Assembly (NCBI GenBank): GCA_020442065.1 | Contig: JAGRKZ010000128.1 | Span: 1 to 43,009, forward strand | Direction of reading: 5' to 3' | Origin: Bauldia sp. | GTDB lineage: Bacteria > Pseudomonadota > Alphaproteobacteria > Rhizobiales > Kaistiaceae | DNA length: 43,009 nt | Part shown: one piece after another, positions 1 through 9,043 of the stretch | Numbering within the stretch: position 1 is the stretch's first letter | How the letters are laid out: each line of letters opens with the position of its first letter | Program-made: the position numbers and the translations under genes | Notes under the pieces: generated by a model | The model's database searches: none | Told to the model about the DNA's origin: nothing | What the model saw: only the letters and a program-made list of their open reading frames with translations

Positions 1-514
1 CGATCTCCTGGAGGTCTTCCTTGGCTTCGTCGACGCCGGCCACGTCCTCGAAGGTCACGCGGCCGTGCGCCTCGGTGAGGAGCTTGGCCTTCGACTTGCC
101 GAATCCGAGCGCCTTGCCGCCGGTGCCCTGCATCTGTCGCATGAAGAAGATCCAGACGGCCAAGATCAGGAACATCGGCAGCCACGAGATCAGCATGCCG
201 ATCAGCGACTGGCCGCCCTCGGTCGGCGGCTTGGCGGTGATCGAGACGCCGCGGTCCTCGAGCCGCTTCACCAATTCCGGATCTTCCGGCGCAAAGGTCT
301 GGAAGGCGCCGCCGTTGGTGTAGATGCCGGAAATCTGCTGGCCCGAGATGACGACGTTGCGCACCTGGCCCTGGTCCACCTCCGAGAGGAACTGCGAATA
401 GGAGATGTCCTGACCGGCAGTGCGCTGGCCCGAATTCTGGAAGAGGTTGAAGAGCGCGATCAGGACGAGCCCGATGATCACCCACAACGCAAAGTTACGG
501 AAGTTCGCGTTCAT
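1..514 (-). CDS. ftsH: ATP-dependent zinc metalloprotease FtsH, N-terminal part (runs off the window)
   Basis: FtsH is the membrane-anchored AAA+ protease that degrades misfolded membrane proteins and short-lived regulators. About 171 residues are present, starting MNANFRNFALWVI. A first membrane segment lies at about residues 7-24. A periplasmic domain follows, with the SYSQFLSEV stretch typical of the family. A second membrane segment lies at about 105-125. The start of the cytoplasmic AAA region (VTFEDVAGVDEAKEDLQEI) is the last part visible. Walker A, Walker B and the HEXXH zinc site lie outside the window. The order ybgF-tilS-ftsH is the usual one in Rhizobiales. The 133 bases between tilS and ftsH should hold any separate ftsH promoter, but I see no convincing consensus there. 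Confidence 0.95.
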   Translation of the reverse strand, partial: MNANFRNFALWVIIGLVLIALFNLFQNSGQRTAGQDISYSQFLSEVDQGQVRNVVISGQQISGIYTNGGAFQTFAPEDPELVKRLEDRGVSITAKPPTEGGQSLIGMLISWLPMFLILAVWIFFMRQMQGTGGKALGFGKSKAKLLTEAHGRVTFEDVAGVDEAKEDLQEI

Positions 515-647
515 GCTCGTCCCTTGAGCGCCCGCGGGGCGATGCCCGCTCCAGCCTTGGGGAATAAGATAGGAGCCGGAAGTTCCGATGCCAACAGGAC
601 TTTCGCCCGGCATAGCGCTGAAATTGCGGCAGAGTGAAGAGATTCGA

Positions 648-1973
648 TCATGTTTCATCCATGAGCGGGAAATCGCGTGGCGCCGCGATCCGCGCCGAGA
701 CTTGCTCGCTGGCGACGATGCCGGCGGCCTCCGGGGTCGCCCAGCCCAGCGGCGGAACCGCGACGATCCGCCCATCGCGGAACACCGCCGGTAGGACCGC
801 GGCGGCGGCGGCGGGTAGGGTCTTCGGGCGGATCAGGCCATCGGGGCGTTCCGAGCCGAGCGGTCCGATCGTGAGGTTCTTGGGAGCGCTGGCCGGCACG
901 GTAATGGCGAAGCGTGCGTCCCAGACCCCGAAAAAGCCTGGCGGCGCCGCAAGTCGCGGCAGCACGCTCCGGCCGGCCTCGCGATAGAGGCGGACGCGGT
1001 CGCCGCGACGCTCCGCCACCACGCCGGCGAGGGTGCGCTTGGCCGCCGGCACGTCGCCGAGGATTGCCGCAGCGATGGCCATCGTCTTTTCCGACCCCGG
1101 TGGGTAGTCGCCCCCTCCCAGCGCCCTGAGGATGCGGATGAGCAGCCGGAGCCGCACATCGTCCGCAGCGTCGGCGAAGGGGCGGACGGGAAAGGCGACG
1201 ACGGCAAAGGCGTCGACCTGGACGTGAGCGGCGATCAGCCGGTCGGCCATCGCTTCGATCGCGTCTGCAGCGCGGGCGAGGCGCGCGGCGGCGGCGGCGA
1301 TCGCGGTCGCTGTCACGCCCGCCTTCGCAAGGTGGGGCAGAGCTGCGCGGAGACGGACGCGATGGAAGCGGGGGTCGTCGTTCATCGGGTCGTGATGTGC
1401 ATCGAGCCGTGCCGCGGCCGTGGTTGCCGCAAGGCGGGCCCGTGACACCGCGAGGAACGGCCGGAACAGCGTCAGTCCGCCGCCGAGATCGACCTCCGGT
1501 CGCATGGCGGCGAGGCCGAACACGCCGGAGCCGCGCTCTAGGCGCATCAGGAAGGTCTCCGCCTGGTCTTCGAGGCTGTGGGCGGTGAGGAGATGTGTGC
1601 TTCCCGCGTCGCGGGCAGCGCGGGCAAGGAGGCCGTAGCGCGCCATGCGCGCGGCTTCCTCAAGTCCCCTCGCGGGCTTCGCACCCTCCCATCGCAGGAT
1701 CCGGCACGGCAGGCCGCGAGCCGCCGCGATCGCCGCGACGCCTGCGGCAACCTGAGCGGAACCGGGCGTGAGAGCGTGGTCAACGGTCAGCACGTGAACG
1801 GCGGGTCGTCGGCCGGCCAGCCGCCAGTGGTCAACGGCGGCAAGAAGGGCGAGCGAGTCACTGCCGCCGGACACCGCCAGTGCGATCGCAGGTGCCGAGG
1901 CGATGGGCGCCATCAGCTCGGCCACGTCGCTTACGCTCAGTGCGGCGGCGCCAGACTCGTGCGCCGCCGGCAT
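648..1973 (-). CDS. tilS: tRNA(Ile)-lysidine synthase TilS
   Basis: TilS attaches lysine to C34 of the CAU-anticodon tRNA-Ile, so that it reads AUA and is charged with isoleucine. It is normally essential. The N-terminal PP-loop ATP pyrophosphatase motif SGGSDS sits at about residues 35-40 of the 441-residue product. LTVDHAL and the conserved TAHSLEDQAETFLMRL segment follow. The alanine-rich C-terminal half is less conserved, as is usual. I chose the ATG at 1973. An upstream in-frame TTG at 2006 would add 11 residues and overlap the ybgF stop. Either way the gene is tightly coupled to ybgF and probably co-transcribed with it. Confidence 0.93.
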   Translation of the reverse strand: MPAAHESGAAALSVSDVAELMAPIASAPAIALAVSGGSDSLALLAAVDHWRLAGRRPAVHVLTVDHALTPGSAQVAAGVAAIAAARGLPCRILRWEGAKPARGLEEAARMARYGLLARAARDAGSTHLLTAHSLEDQAETFLMRLERGSGVFGLAAMRPEVDLGGGLTLFRPFLAVSRARLAATTAAARLDAHHDPMNDDPRFHRVRLRAALPHLAKAGVTATAIAAAAARLARAADAIEAMADRLIAAHVQVDAFAVVAFPVRPFADAADDVRLRLLIRILRALGGGDYPPGSEKTMAIAAAILGDVPAAKRTLAGVVAERRGDRVRLYREAGRSVLPRLAAPPGFFGVWDARFAITVPASAPKNLTIGPLGSERPDGLIRPKTLPAAAAAVLPAVFRDGRIVAVPPLGWATPEAAGIVASEQVSARIAAPRDFPLMDET

Positions 1974-1986
1974 CGCGGCGCCGCGA

Positions 1987-2904
1987 TCAGGTGCCGCAGC
2001 GGGCAACGGCCTGTTCGGTCGTTACCCGCTGGCGAAGTGCATTCGACGACTGCGGGTACTTCTTGAGCACCTCGGCGTAGGTCGAGCACGCCGCTTCGCG
2101 CTCGCCGAGGCCGGCCAGAGACAGGCCGAGCTTGAGAAGCGTATCCGCGGACTTGCCGCTGTTCGGGTAGGCCTTGTACCCGGCCAGGAACTCGTCCGCG
2201 GCGTCACGGTACTGGCCCCGGGCAAACAGGCTTTCGCCCAGCCAGTATTGCGCATCGGGAATGCGCTGGTCGCCGGGATAGGCCGTGATGAAAGCCCGGA
2301 ACGACGCCTCGGCGAGAACGTAGTCGCCGGCAAGGATCGCGGCATAGGCGCGCTCGTAGTCGGCCCCCGGCTCGCCGAGCGAAACGACCTGCGTTGTTGC
2401 AGCTGGGGCGGGCGGCGGCTCGGCGGCGCTGCGCGCCATGGTCGTGAGATCGATCGGCTGGTTCTGCGGGACCTCGGCCACGACCTGGACGGTGGGCGGA
2501 GCCGCGACCGTAGCGACGGTTTGCGGTGCCGGCGCAACCGGTTGCGATCCGGCGGCGCCCACGCTCACCGCAGCGCCGCCAAGGGCGGCCTGGAGCTGTT
2601 GCTGGGTCTCATGCAGGCGGAAAGCGAGCTCCTCGACCTGCCCGGTGAGCTCGCGGATCCGCGCCTCGGCGCGATCGAGGCGGGCGAACACGTCGTTCGG
2701 CGCGATCGGTACCTCGTTCGCCGCCGGCGGCAGCACGATCACATCGCCCGGCTGTCCGGGGATGACTTCCGGCGGCGGCAGGACGACGTCGCTGCCCTTG
2801 TCCTTCTTCCAGGGCCATTGAATGGCGCTGCTCGTGGTGGGCTGGGTGGCAACCGCAAGCCCCACGATCACTGCAAGGAAGAAGGCCCGGTTCGGTCTAT
2901 TCAT
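1987..2904 (-). CDS. ybgF: Tol-Pal system coordinator YbgF/CpoB, periplasmic TPR protein
   Basis: YbgF (CpoB) is a periplasmic protein that links Tol-Pal envelope constriction with peptidoglycan synthesis at division. The 305-residue product starts MNRPNRAFFLAVIVGLAVA, a clear signal peptide. A short coiled coil rich in Glu, Arg and Leu (about residues 75-115) is followed by a Pro/Ala/Gln-rich linker. C-terminal TPR repeats include YERAYAAILAGDY and PDAQYWLGESLFARGQY. The open frame extends 102 codons upstream, but that part has no YbgF character and runs into the glycosyltransferase. The signal peptide fixes the start at 2904. The usual upstream partners tolB and pal are not here. Confidence 0.92.
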   Translation of the reverse strand: MNRPNRAFFLAVIVGLAVATQPTTSSAIQWPWKKDKGSDVVLPPPEVIPGQPGDVIVLPPAANEVPIAPNDVFARLDRAEARIRELTGQVEELAFRLHETQQQLQAALGGAAVSVGAAGSQPVAPAPQTVATVAAPPTVQVVAEVPQNQPIDLTTMARSAAEPPPAPAATTQVVSLGEPGADYERAYAAILAGDYVLAEASFRAFITAYPGDQRIPDAQYWLGESLFARGQYRDAADEFLAGYKAYPNSGKSADTLLKLGLSLAGLGEREAACSTYAEVLKKYPQSSNALRQRVTTEQAVARCGT

Positions 2905-3058
2905 GGCGTCACGGCGTCCCTTTGGCGGCGTGAGGCGGCGAGGTGCGGAAGTCGGCCGCCCCCGGGCCGCACGCGTTTCGCGCGAAGATAGGTCGTTCGA
3001 GTTCGGCCAAAGTGAGGCGAATCGCCTCCGAAGACCGGCTGAACCGGGCCCCCAGCGC

Positions 3059-4012
3059 TCAGTCGACGCGGGTATCGCCGGTAGCCCAGGCAAGGCGGTA
3101 GCCGCGCTTGAGGGCCAGTTCGCGCTTGTCCGAGAGCTGCTCGACGAAGAACTGCCGTGCCTCCTCGATATACTCCCGGAGGTGATCTGCCCGGTCGGAG
3201 GCAATGCCATCCATGGCGCGAAGGTGGGCGAGGTCCCTGAGCGCGACGGTCAGGATGACAATCCGCCGCAAGGCGAAGTCGAACTGCCAGGTCGCCTCGT
3301 CCTGATTGTCGAACATCTTGTAGCTGCCGCGATCCGGATGGTCGCCGATGGTCAGCAGCGGTCGATAGATCACCTTGCAGGCGCCGAGCATCTTGGCACG
3401 GATGTGCAGAAGGATGTCGTGACCGTGCGTCAGGTGGTCGTGGGACAGTTTGGGAAAGCGGTCGTAGATGTCTCGGTGCATGCCGTAGCGGGCACCGCCC
3501 ATGACGCCCTGTCCGCTCCTCAGAAAGTCCCTGAACGTGTCTTTGCTGCGGAGGGACGCGAGCTCGGCCTCGGTCGGCTCGGTCGCACCCGTTTGAGAGC
3601 CGACGCGGGCGACCGAGGTCACAAGCTTGGTCTTGCCCTGCAATGCATCGACCAGGATGCGGGCGCGGCCGGGGTAGGAGATATCGTCCTGGTGAGCCTG
3701 GATGACCCGGTCGGTGCGGCTGGCATCGACGAGCAGGGTCATATGCTCGACCACCGCGGGCGAGGCGGTGCGATAGACACGGATCGAATGGGGACCAGTG
3801 TAGGCCTTTACCACCTTGAGGATGATATCCGGGCTGTCGTCGCTCGAGCAATCGTCCGAGATGATGACGTCGCAACTGACATCCTTCTGGTCAAACACCG
3901 AGGCGAGCGCGTCGTGCAGAAAGCGGGCGCCGTTGTAGACGGGGACCGCGATGGAGCAGTCGAACGGACCTGCGCGTTCCTGACCGTGGACTTCGATGAG
4001 GTGACTATTCAT
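3059..4012 (-). CDS. Family 2 glycosyltransferase (GT-A fold)
   Basis: This is a 317-residue cytoplasmic glycosyltransferase of the GT2 type. The nucleotide-sugar binding fold begins at CSIAVPVYNGARFLHDAL (about residues 20-37). The metal/UDP-site motif SDDCSSDDSPDI is next, then IQAHQDDISYPGRA, which takes the place of the DXD region. The C-terminal half (YGMHRDIYDRFPKLSHD) resembles the acceptor-side region of cell-surface polysaccharide transferases. The substrate cannot be told. The start at 4012 (MNSHLIEV) has only a weak ribosome site. The longer open frame to 4264 has no GT2 similarity. The gene stands alone, 154 bases upstream of ybgF, where tol-pal genes would be expected. Confidence 0.85.
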   Translation of the reverse strand: MNSHLIEVHGQERAGPFDCSIAVPVYNGARFLHDALASVFDQKDVSCDVIISDDCSSDDSPDIILKVVKAYTGPHSIRVYRTASPAVVEHMTLLVDASRTDRVIQAHQDDISYPGRARILVDALQGKTKLVTSVARVGSQTGATEPTEAELASLRSKDTFRDFLRSGQGVMGGARYGMHRDIYDRFPKLSHDHLTHGHDILLHIRAKMLGACKVIYRPLLTIGDHPDRGSYKMFDNQDEATWQFDFALRRIVILTVALRDLAHLRAMDGIASDRADHLREYIEEARQFFVEQLSDKRELALKRGYRLAWATGDTRVD

Positions 4013-4260
4013 CGGGACTCGAAGGATGGATGAATGATGATGCGGTGTCGGCGAGCCGGCTACCCATACCGCCGTTCGAGGCCGGTCTCCAGTTCCCGCA
4101 ACCAGGATTCGACGATGGCGGCGGGCTCCAAGCGTCCACCGGCCACAAGGCGGCCCACGAACTGGCAGAGAAGTCCGTTGTGTCCAAGTGCTGGTGAGAG
4201 GGCAGTCATAGCTCAGGATGACGCCGAGGCAGGCCGGCCCCGTCGCTCCCTTCCCATCCG

Positions 4261-5736
4261 TCACGGGCCAGCGCTGGCGGCGAGGATGGTGCGCAGGACG
4301 GGAAAGAGCCGGTCCATTTCGCTCTCCGGGACGCCCGCATAGCCCATCATCAACCCTGACTGGCGCGGAGCCTGATTATAGTAGAGCGAGAGCGGGGCGA
4401 GGTTGACGCCGGCTCCTGCCGCAGCAGCGACAACGGTCCGATCGTTCATCGGGATGCGGAATGGGGCGGCGATCTGGATGCCGGTGCGGCTGTCGATGGG
4501 ATCGAGCCAGGCCCCGAGCCCCTCGTTCATGAGCCGCAGGAAATGGTCCCGTCGCCGGCCATAGAGGCGCCGCATCCGGTTGAGGTGAAGGAAGAACGAG
4601 CCTTCCTCGATGAAGTCGGCAAGCGTTGCCTGGAGGAGCATCGGGGCGAACTGGCCGGTGACGCTGATGGCGGGCTTGATGCGTTCGGCGAGGTCGCCGG
4701 GAAAGACGATGAATCCAAGACGCATGGCGGGAAACAGCGTCTTCGAGAACGTGCCGACGTAGATGACCCGCGATTCGTCGTCGACCCCTTGCATCGCCGG
4801 CAAGGGCTTGCCGCGGAACGTGTACTCGCCGTCGAAGTCGTCTTCTATCACCCAGGCGCTGGCGGCGCGGGCGATGTCGAGCACGGCGAGGCGTTGCTCA
4901 AGCGGCATCGTTACGCCAAGCGGGTGCTGGCATGACGGGGTCAGGTAGATGAGGCGGGGCAGCGGATCGGCCTCCTGCGGCACCTGCCAGCCATTGCGGC
5001 CGACCGGCAGCGGCGCCAGCCGGGCGCCGGCGCCGAGAAAGGCACCGCGGGCGCCAGGATAGCCGGGCTCCTCCATCCACACCGTATCGCCGTCCGATAG
5101 GAGGACACGGGCGAGCAGGTCGAGGGCGGCCTGGCCGCCGGTGGTGACGACGATCTGCTCCGGGGTGCAGCGCACGCGGCGCATGGTGGTGAGGAAGCTC
5201 GCGATGACCCGCCGCAGCCCGGGGTAGCCGGAGATGTAGTGGTAGCCGAACAGATCCTCGGCGCCGAAGCGGGCATGGCGGGCCAGCAGGCGGCTCCAGG
5301 TCTTGAACGGAAACTGGGCGAGATCCGGCGTGCCGGGATGGAAAGCGGTGCGCCGGGGCATGGTGCGGACCCGCGGCTGTGCTGCCATCAACTCGCCTCG
5401 CGACGAGAGGCCGGGGGCGATCGAAGCGGGACCGTCCTCACCGGCGCCCTGCCGGGGGCGGGCCGCGCCGGCAACCCGCGCCACGTTGATGCCGGCCCCG
5501 CGGCGGCTCTCGAGCAACCCTTCGGCCGAGAGTTGGTCCAGCGCGGTGATCACCGTGTTGCGCGAGATCGCGAGCTCCCCGGCGAAAGTCCGGATCGACG
5601 GCAGCCGGCCCTCGGCGGGGATCGATCCAGCAAGGATCAGCTCGCGGAGCTGGTCGCTGAGCTGGCGGTGCAGCGGCGCGGCCTCGTCAGGCCGCAGCGC
5701 GATGAGATCCAGCGGGTAGCTGCGGTGGCGAGTCAC
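4261..5736 (-). CDS. MocR/GabR-type transcriptional regulator (GntR helix-turn-helix plus aminotransferase fold)
   Basis: MocR-type regulators join a GntR winged helix to a fold type I aminotransferase domain that binds PLP as a sensor. Residues about 20-85 hold the HTH (PLHRQLSDQLRELILAG, LAISRNTVITALDQL). The aminotransferase part follows, with VIEDDFDGEYTF and the PLP lysine in GTFSKTLFP at residue 332 of 491. I prefer the GTG at 5736. An in-frame ATG at 5775 would lengthen the N-terminus and cover the candidate operator. The gene is divergent from the catabolic operon starting at 5850, so it probably controls both itself and that operon. The effector is unknown and may be an amine or amino acid linked to the pathway. 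Confidence 0.92.
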   Translation of the reverse strand: MTRHRSYPLDLIALRPDEAAPLHRQLSDQLRELILAGSIPAEGRLPSIRTFAGELAISRNTVITALDQLSAEGLLESRRGAGINVARVAGAARPRQGAGEDGPASIAPGLSSRGELMAAQPRVRTMPRRTAFHPGTPDLAQFPFKTWSRLLARHARFGAEDLFGYHYISGYPGLRRVIASFLTTMRRVRCTPEQIVVTTGGQAALDLLARVLLSDGDTVWMEEPGYPGARGAFLGAGARLAPLPVGRNGWQVPQEADPLPRLIYLTPSCQHPLGVTMPLEQRLAVLDIARAASAWVIEDDFDGEYTFRGKPLPAMQGVDDESRVIYVGTFSKTLFPAMRLGFIVFPGDLAERIKPAISVTGQFAPMLLQATLADFIEEGSFFLHLNRMRRLYGRRRDHFLRLMNEGLGAWLDPIDSRTGIQIAAPFRIPMNDRTVVAAAAGAGVNLAPLSLYYNQAPRQSGLMMGYAGVPESEMDRLFPVLRTILAASAGP

Positions 5737-5751
5737 GTCACACCCATCAAA

Positions 5752-5774
5752 CTGTACCCATTCGAATCTGACCA
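5752..5774. promoter_or_regulatory. Candidate MocR operator: two direct CTG(T)ACC repeats
   Basis: The 113-base divergent region holds CTGTACC at 5752-5758 and CTGACCA at 5768-5774, spaced by 16 bases from start to start. Direct repeats of this kind next to the gene are typical targets of MocR/GabR-type regulators. The sites lie just upstream of the GTG start of the regulator and about 76 bases upstream of the dehydrogenase start. Binding is inferred from position and pattern. Confidence 0.45.
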
Positions 5775-5849
5775 AATGGCCCTGTTAGTGGGAACAAACT
5801 TAACCGTAGCGTGCGTGAAGGCGAAGTCGCTGGGGACGGAGTGCGTCGG

Positions 5850-7007
5850 GTGTCGGAAGGGTCGGTACGGTTTGCTCTGGTGGGAGCCGGCTTCATTGGC
5901 CGGATTCACGGGCTTGCAATCCAGGCCGTCAACCGGGTTTTCGGCGAGACGCCGCTTCGCGCCGAAGCAGCCATCCTGATCGACCAGAATGCCGCCCTTG
6001 CCGAGCGGCAGGCGCGGCAGCTCGGCTTCGCCGAATGGACGACCGACTGGGAGACCGGGATCGACGGGGCGGACGCCGTGGTAATCGCGGCGCCGAGCTT
6101 CATGCACCGTGACATTGCCATCGAGGCGGCGGCGCGGGGCAAACACATTCTCTGCGAGAAGCCGGTCGGCCGGTCCGTCGCCGAGGCGGAAGAGATTGCA
6201 GCAGCGGCGGCGAGGGCAGGCGTCACCAATGGGGTCGGTTTCACCTACCTCCGTGCGCCGATGGTGCGCCACGCCATCGATATCGTGCAGTCGGGGCTGA
6301 TCGGGCGCCCGGTGAGCTTTCGCGGCTGGCATGCCGAGGACTACCTCGCCGATCCGGCGGCCCCCTTCTCCTGGCGGCTCGACGCCAGTCTCGCCGGGCG
6401 TTCCGGGTCGCTCGGCGACCTCGGCTGGCACATCATCTCCATCGCGCGGGCGCTGTGCGGGCCGATCGCCTCCCTCGATGCGCTCGCCCACACCGCCTAC
6501 CCGCACCGGCGTTCCGGCGATGATCCCGCGCGCCCTGTCGAGAACGAGGACTGGGCGGCGATGCTGGTCCGTTTCCGGAGCGGTGCGGTCGGGACCATCG
6601 AATCGAGCCGCATCGCCCATGGCCGCAAGATGGATATCGGGTTCGAGCTGATCTGCGAGCGCGGCAGTATCGCCTTCGATGGCGAGCGCACCAACGAGTT
6701 GTCGCTCTACCGCGCCGACGAATCTGCGGCGGTCCAGGGCGCTCGCACGATCCGCATCAACGGCGCCCATCCCGACTACGCCGCGTTCATCCCGGCGCCA
6801 GCGCACGGTCTGGGCTTCAATGATCTCAAGACCATCGAAATCCACGCCTTCCTGCAGGCGATTTCCGAGGGACGGAACCTCTCCCCCGATCTCGATGAGG
6901 CCTGTCGCATCGCCCGCATCTGCGAGGCGGCGCTCGCGGCGTCGGCCAGCGGGCTGCGGATTGAGGCGCCGGAGACCGGCATGACGGAACCGAAGGTGGC
7001 GGCATGA
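5850..7007 (+). CDS. Gfo/Idh/MocA family NAD(P)-dependent dehydrogenase
   Basis: This is a 385-residue sugar or cyclitol dehydrogenase. The N-terminal Rossmann motif is VGAGFIGRIHG. GKHILCEKPVGRS carries the conserved EKP lysine. SLGDLGWHIISIARALCG supplies the catalytic Asp/His pair of the family. The C-terminal alpha/beta domain is normal in length. The GTG at 5850 is preceded by a purine-rich GGACGGAG and places the Rossmann motif close to the N-terminus. An ATG at 5811 is possible but gives an unusual leader. It is the first gene of the operon and overlaps the next by four bases. With the IolE-like neighbour, an inositol-dehydrogenase-type oxidation of a hydroxyl to a ketone is plausible, but the substrate is not proven. 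Confidence 0.9.
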   Translation: MSEGSVRFALVGAGFIGRIHGLAIQAVNRVFGETPLRAEAAILIDQNAALAERQARQLGFAEWTTDWETGIDGADAVVIAAPSFMHRDIAIEAAARGKHILCEKPVGRSVAEAEEIAAAAARAGVTNGVGFTYLRAPMVRHAIDIVQSGLIGRPVSFRGWHAEDYLADPAAPFSWRLDASLAGRSGSLGDLGWHIISIARALCGPIASLDALAHTAYPHRRSGDDPARPVENEDWAAMLVRFRSGAVGTIESSRIAHGRKMDIGFELICERGSIAFDGERTNELSLYRADESAAVQGARTIRINGAHPDYAAFIPAPAHGLGFNDLKTIEIHAFLQAISEGRNLSPDLDEACRIARICEAALAASASGLRIEAPETGMTEPKVAA

Positions 7008-7924
7008 GCGCGCGGATCGGGATCAATCCGATCACCTGGACCAATGACGACGTGCCCGAGCTCGGCGGCGACACGTCGCTCGAGACGTGCCTCGCCGAGA
7101 CCCGTGCGGCCGGCTATCTCGGCACCGAGCTGGGCGGCAAGTTTCCGCGCGACAGCGCGGTGCTCGGACCGATCCTCGCTGGGCACGACCTCAAGCTCGT
7201 CGGCGGTTGGTGGGACGGACGCATCCTCGACCGCAGCGTCGAGGAGGAATTCGAGGCGCTGCTGCCGCACCTGACGCTTCACCGCGACCTCGGCGCGCCG
7301 CGGGTCGTCTATGCCGACACCTCGCGCGGTCGCCATGGCGCGATCTGGGAGCCGATATCGAACCGGCCGACCCTCGCCGACGACGAATGGGCCGGCTACG
7401 GCCGCAAGGTCACGGCGCTGGCCGAGAAGATGGACGACTTCGGCGTCGGCATGGCCTTCCATCACCACATGGGGACGGTGGTCGAGAGCGACGCGGAAGT
7501 CGATCGGCTGATGGCGGTCACGGGTCCGGCCGTGGGTCTGCTTTACGACACCGGGCACAGCGCCTTCTCCGGCGGCGATCCGGTCGCGCTGGTCAAGCGG
7601 CATGCGGCGCGGATCGTCCATGTCCACTGCAAGGACACCCGCCCGGACGTGCTGGCCAAGGCGCGGCGCGACGACCAGAGCTTCATGCAGGCGGTGCTCG
7701 ACGGCATTTTCACCGTACCGGGCGACGGCAGCGTCGACTACCCCGCGATCCTTCGCCACCTCCACGACGCCGGCTATGCCGGTTGGCTGGTGGTCGAGGC
7801 TGAGCAGGACCCGCGCAAGGCCCATCCGCTGACCTATGCGAGCCTCGGTTACCGCAATCTCGTGGCCCTCGCCGAGGGGGCCGGCTTCGTCGTCGAGACG
7901 CGGGAGAGCGGCGGACGTGCGTGA
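7004..7924 (+). CDS. IolE-like inosose dehydratase / sugar phosphate isomerase-epimerase family TIM barrel
   Basis: The 306-residue protein belongs to the AP-endonuclease-2/xylose-isomerase-like TIM barrels. It opens with GINPITWTNDDVPELGGDT and continues TELGGKFP, very close to the N-terminus of 2-keto-myo-inositol dehydratase (IolE). Likely metal ligands are the Glu of GTELGG, the Asp/His of YDTGH, the His residues of IVHVHCKD and the Glu of VVEAEQD. IolE removes water from a keto-cyclitol to give a diketone. The gene overlaps the dehydrogenase by ATGA, implying coupled translation and consecutive steps. The rest of a standard iol operon (iolD, iolB) is absent, so the true substrate may be a modified cyclitol or another ketose. 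Confidence 0.85.
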   Translation: MSARIGINPITWTNDDVPELGGDTSLETCLAETRAAGYLGTELGGKFPRDSAVLGPILAGHDLKLVGGWWDGRILDRSVEEEFEALLPHLTLHRDLGAPRVVYADTSRGRHGAIWEPISNRPTLADDEWAGYGRKVTALAEKMDDFGVGMAFHHHMGTVVESDAEVDRLMAVTGPAVGLLYDTGHSAFSGGDPVALVKRHAARIVHVHCKDTRPDVLAKARRDDQSFMQAVLDGIFTVPGDGSVDYPAILRHLHDAGYAGWLVVEAEQDPRKAHPLTYASLGYRNLVALAEGAGFVVETRESGGRA

Positions 7925-7976
7925 TGAAGTTGTTGATATCCTTGGATCATCCGGTCCCAACAGAGGAGGACAGGCC

Positions 7977-8966
7977 ATGACGATACTTGCTGGCGTATCG
8001 GGTGTTCGTTCGTTCAGGCCGATGGCGGTTGCCGCCGCCATGGTCGGCGCACTCGCGGCCACGGGCGCCGCACAGGCGCAGGACGACGACATCTCGATCT
8101 ACTTCGTGGGCTGTGCTGCGCCCACGGGGTTCCACGGCTATCTCGCCCGCGGCGCGGCCGAGGCGGGCGCCAATCTCGGCGTCAACGTCACCTACATCTA
8201 TCCGGACCAGCTGACCATTCCGAACCAGGTCCAGAAGATCGAGGAAGCGATCGCGGCCCAGGCCGACGGCATCGCCATCTGCGTGTTCACTGAAGACGCC
8301 GCCTATACCGACGTCGTCGCCCGGGCCAAGGAAGCCGGCATCGCCATCGGCAGCGCAGCGGCGCCGCCGGCCGGCAAGCAGGTGCGCGACCCGGACGACA
8401 TGTTCCTGTTCCGCACCGGCTCGGACGAGAAGGCCGCGGGCAGGCTCACCGCGCAGCGGCTGCTGTCGATGGGGGTCAAGGGCCGCGTCGTGGTCGCCAA
8501 CCAGCAGCCCGGCGACGCCACCTGCATGGACCGCGCGAATTCGGAGATCGACGAGCTGAAGGCCAACGGCGTCGAGGCCGAGTTCCTCGAGCTCACCATG
8601 GACCCCGGCCAGCAGGCAGAATCGTTGTTCAACTACCTGCGCCTTCACCCGGACACTGCGGCGGCCACCAGCACCTGCGACGTGATCGACGGCTTCCTCG
8701 CCGCCAAGGAGCAGATCGGCCGGGACGACCTGATCCTGACCGGCTACGACATCGTTGCCCAGAGCCTTGCCGCCATCCGTGACGGCCGCCAGGCTTTCAC
8801 CATCGACCAGCAGCAGTTCTGGCGTGGCTACATGCCGGTGCTCCTGCTGACCCATAACATCAAGTATGGTCTCCAGGAGGCCAACTATTTCCTGACCGGT
8901 CCGACCATCGTCGACAAGGACAATGTCGAGAAGGTCGCCGCGCTGGTCGAGGCGGGGTACCGGTAA
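7977..8966 (+). CDS. CUT2-type sugar ABC transporter, periplasmic substrate-binding protein (system 1)
   Basis: This 329-residue binding protein of the RbsB type (Peripla_BP_4) captures a sugar in the periplasm. The start at 7977 has a strong GAGGAGGA ribosome site. A signal peptide of about 33 residues ends near GAAQAQ. Family features include the ligand-cleft strands (IAAQADGIAICVF), the hinge region and the C-terminal GYDIVAQSLAAIRDGRQ. The longer open frame from 7836 lacks a signal peptide and overlaps the previous gene. It is followed by a strong hairpin and then by its permease and ATPase. It is a diverged paralogue of the binding protein at 14878. Confidence 0.92.
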   Translation: MTILAGVSGVRSFRPMAVAAAMVGALAATGAAQAQDDDISIYFVGCAAPTGFHGYLARGAAEAGANLGVNVTYIYPDQLTIPNQVQKIEEAIAAQADGIAICVFTEDAAYTDVVARAKEAGIAIGSAAAPPAGKQVRDPDDMFLFRTGSDEKAAGRLTAQRLLSMGVKGRVVVANQQPGDATCMDRANSEIDELKANGVEAEFLELTMDPGQQAESLFNYLRLHPDTAAATSTCDVIDGFLAAKEQIGRDDLILTGYDIVAQSLAAIRDGRQAFTIDQQQFWRGYMPVLLLTHNIKYGLQEANYFLTGPTIVDKDNVEKVAALVEAGYR

Positions 8967-8983
8967 GACCGGACCATTCTATG

Positions 8984-9010
8984 CCGGAGGGGCGCGGTGC
9001 GTCCCTCCGG
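8984..9010 (+). terminator. Hairpin between binding-protein and permease genes (system 1)
   Basis: A 12-pair stem (one G-T pair) joins 8984-8995 to 8999-9010 around a three-base loop, beginning CCGGAGGG. No T tract follows, so it is more likely a 3' stabiliser or partial attenuator that raises binding-protein expression relative to the permease than a full terminator. Confidence 0.6.
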
Positions 9011-9043
9011 TTCCGGTGTTCGACACAACCGAAGACAGGGACC

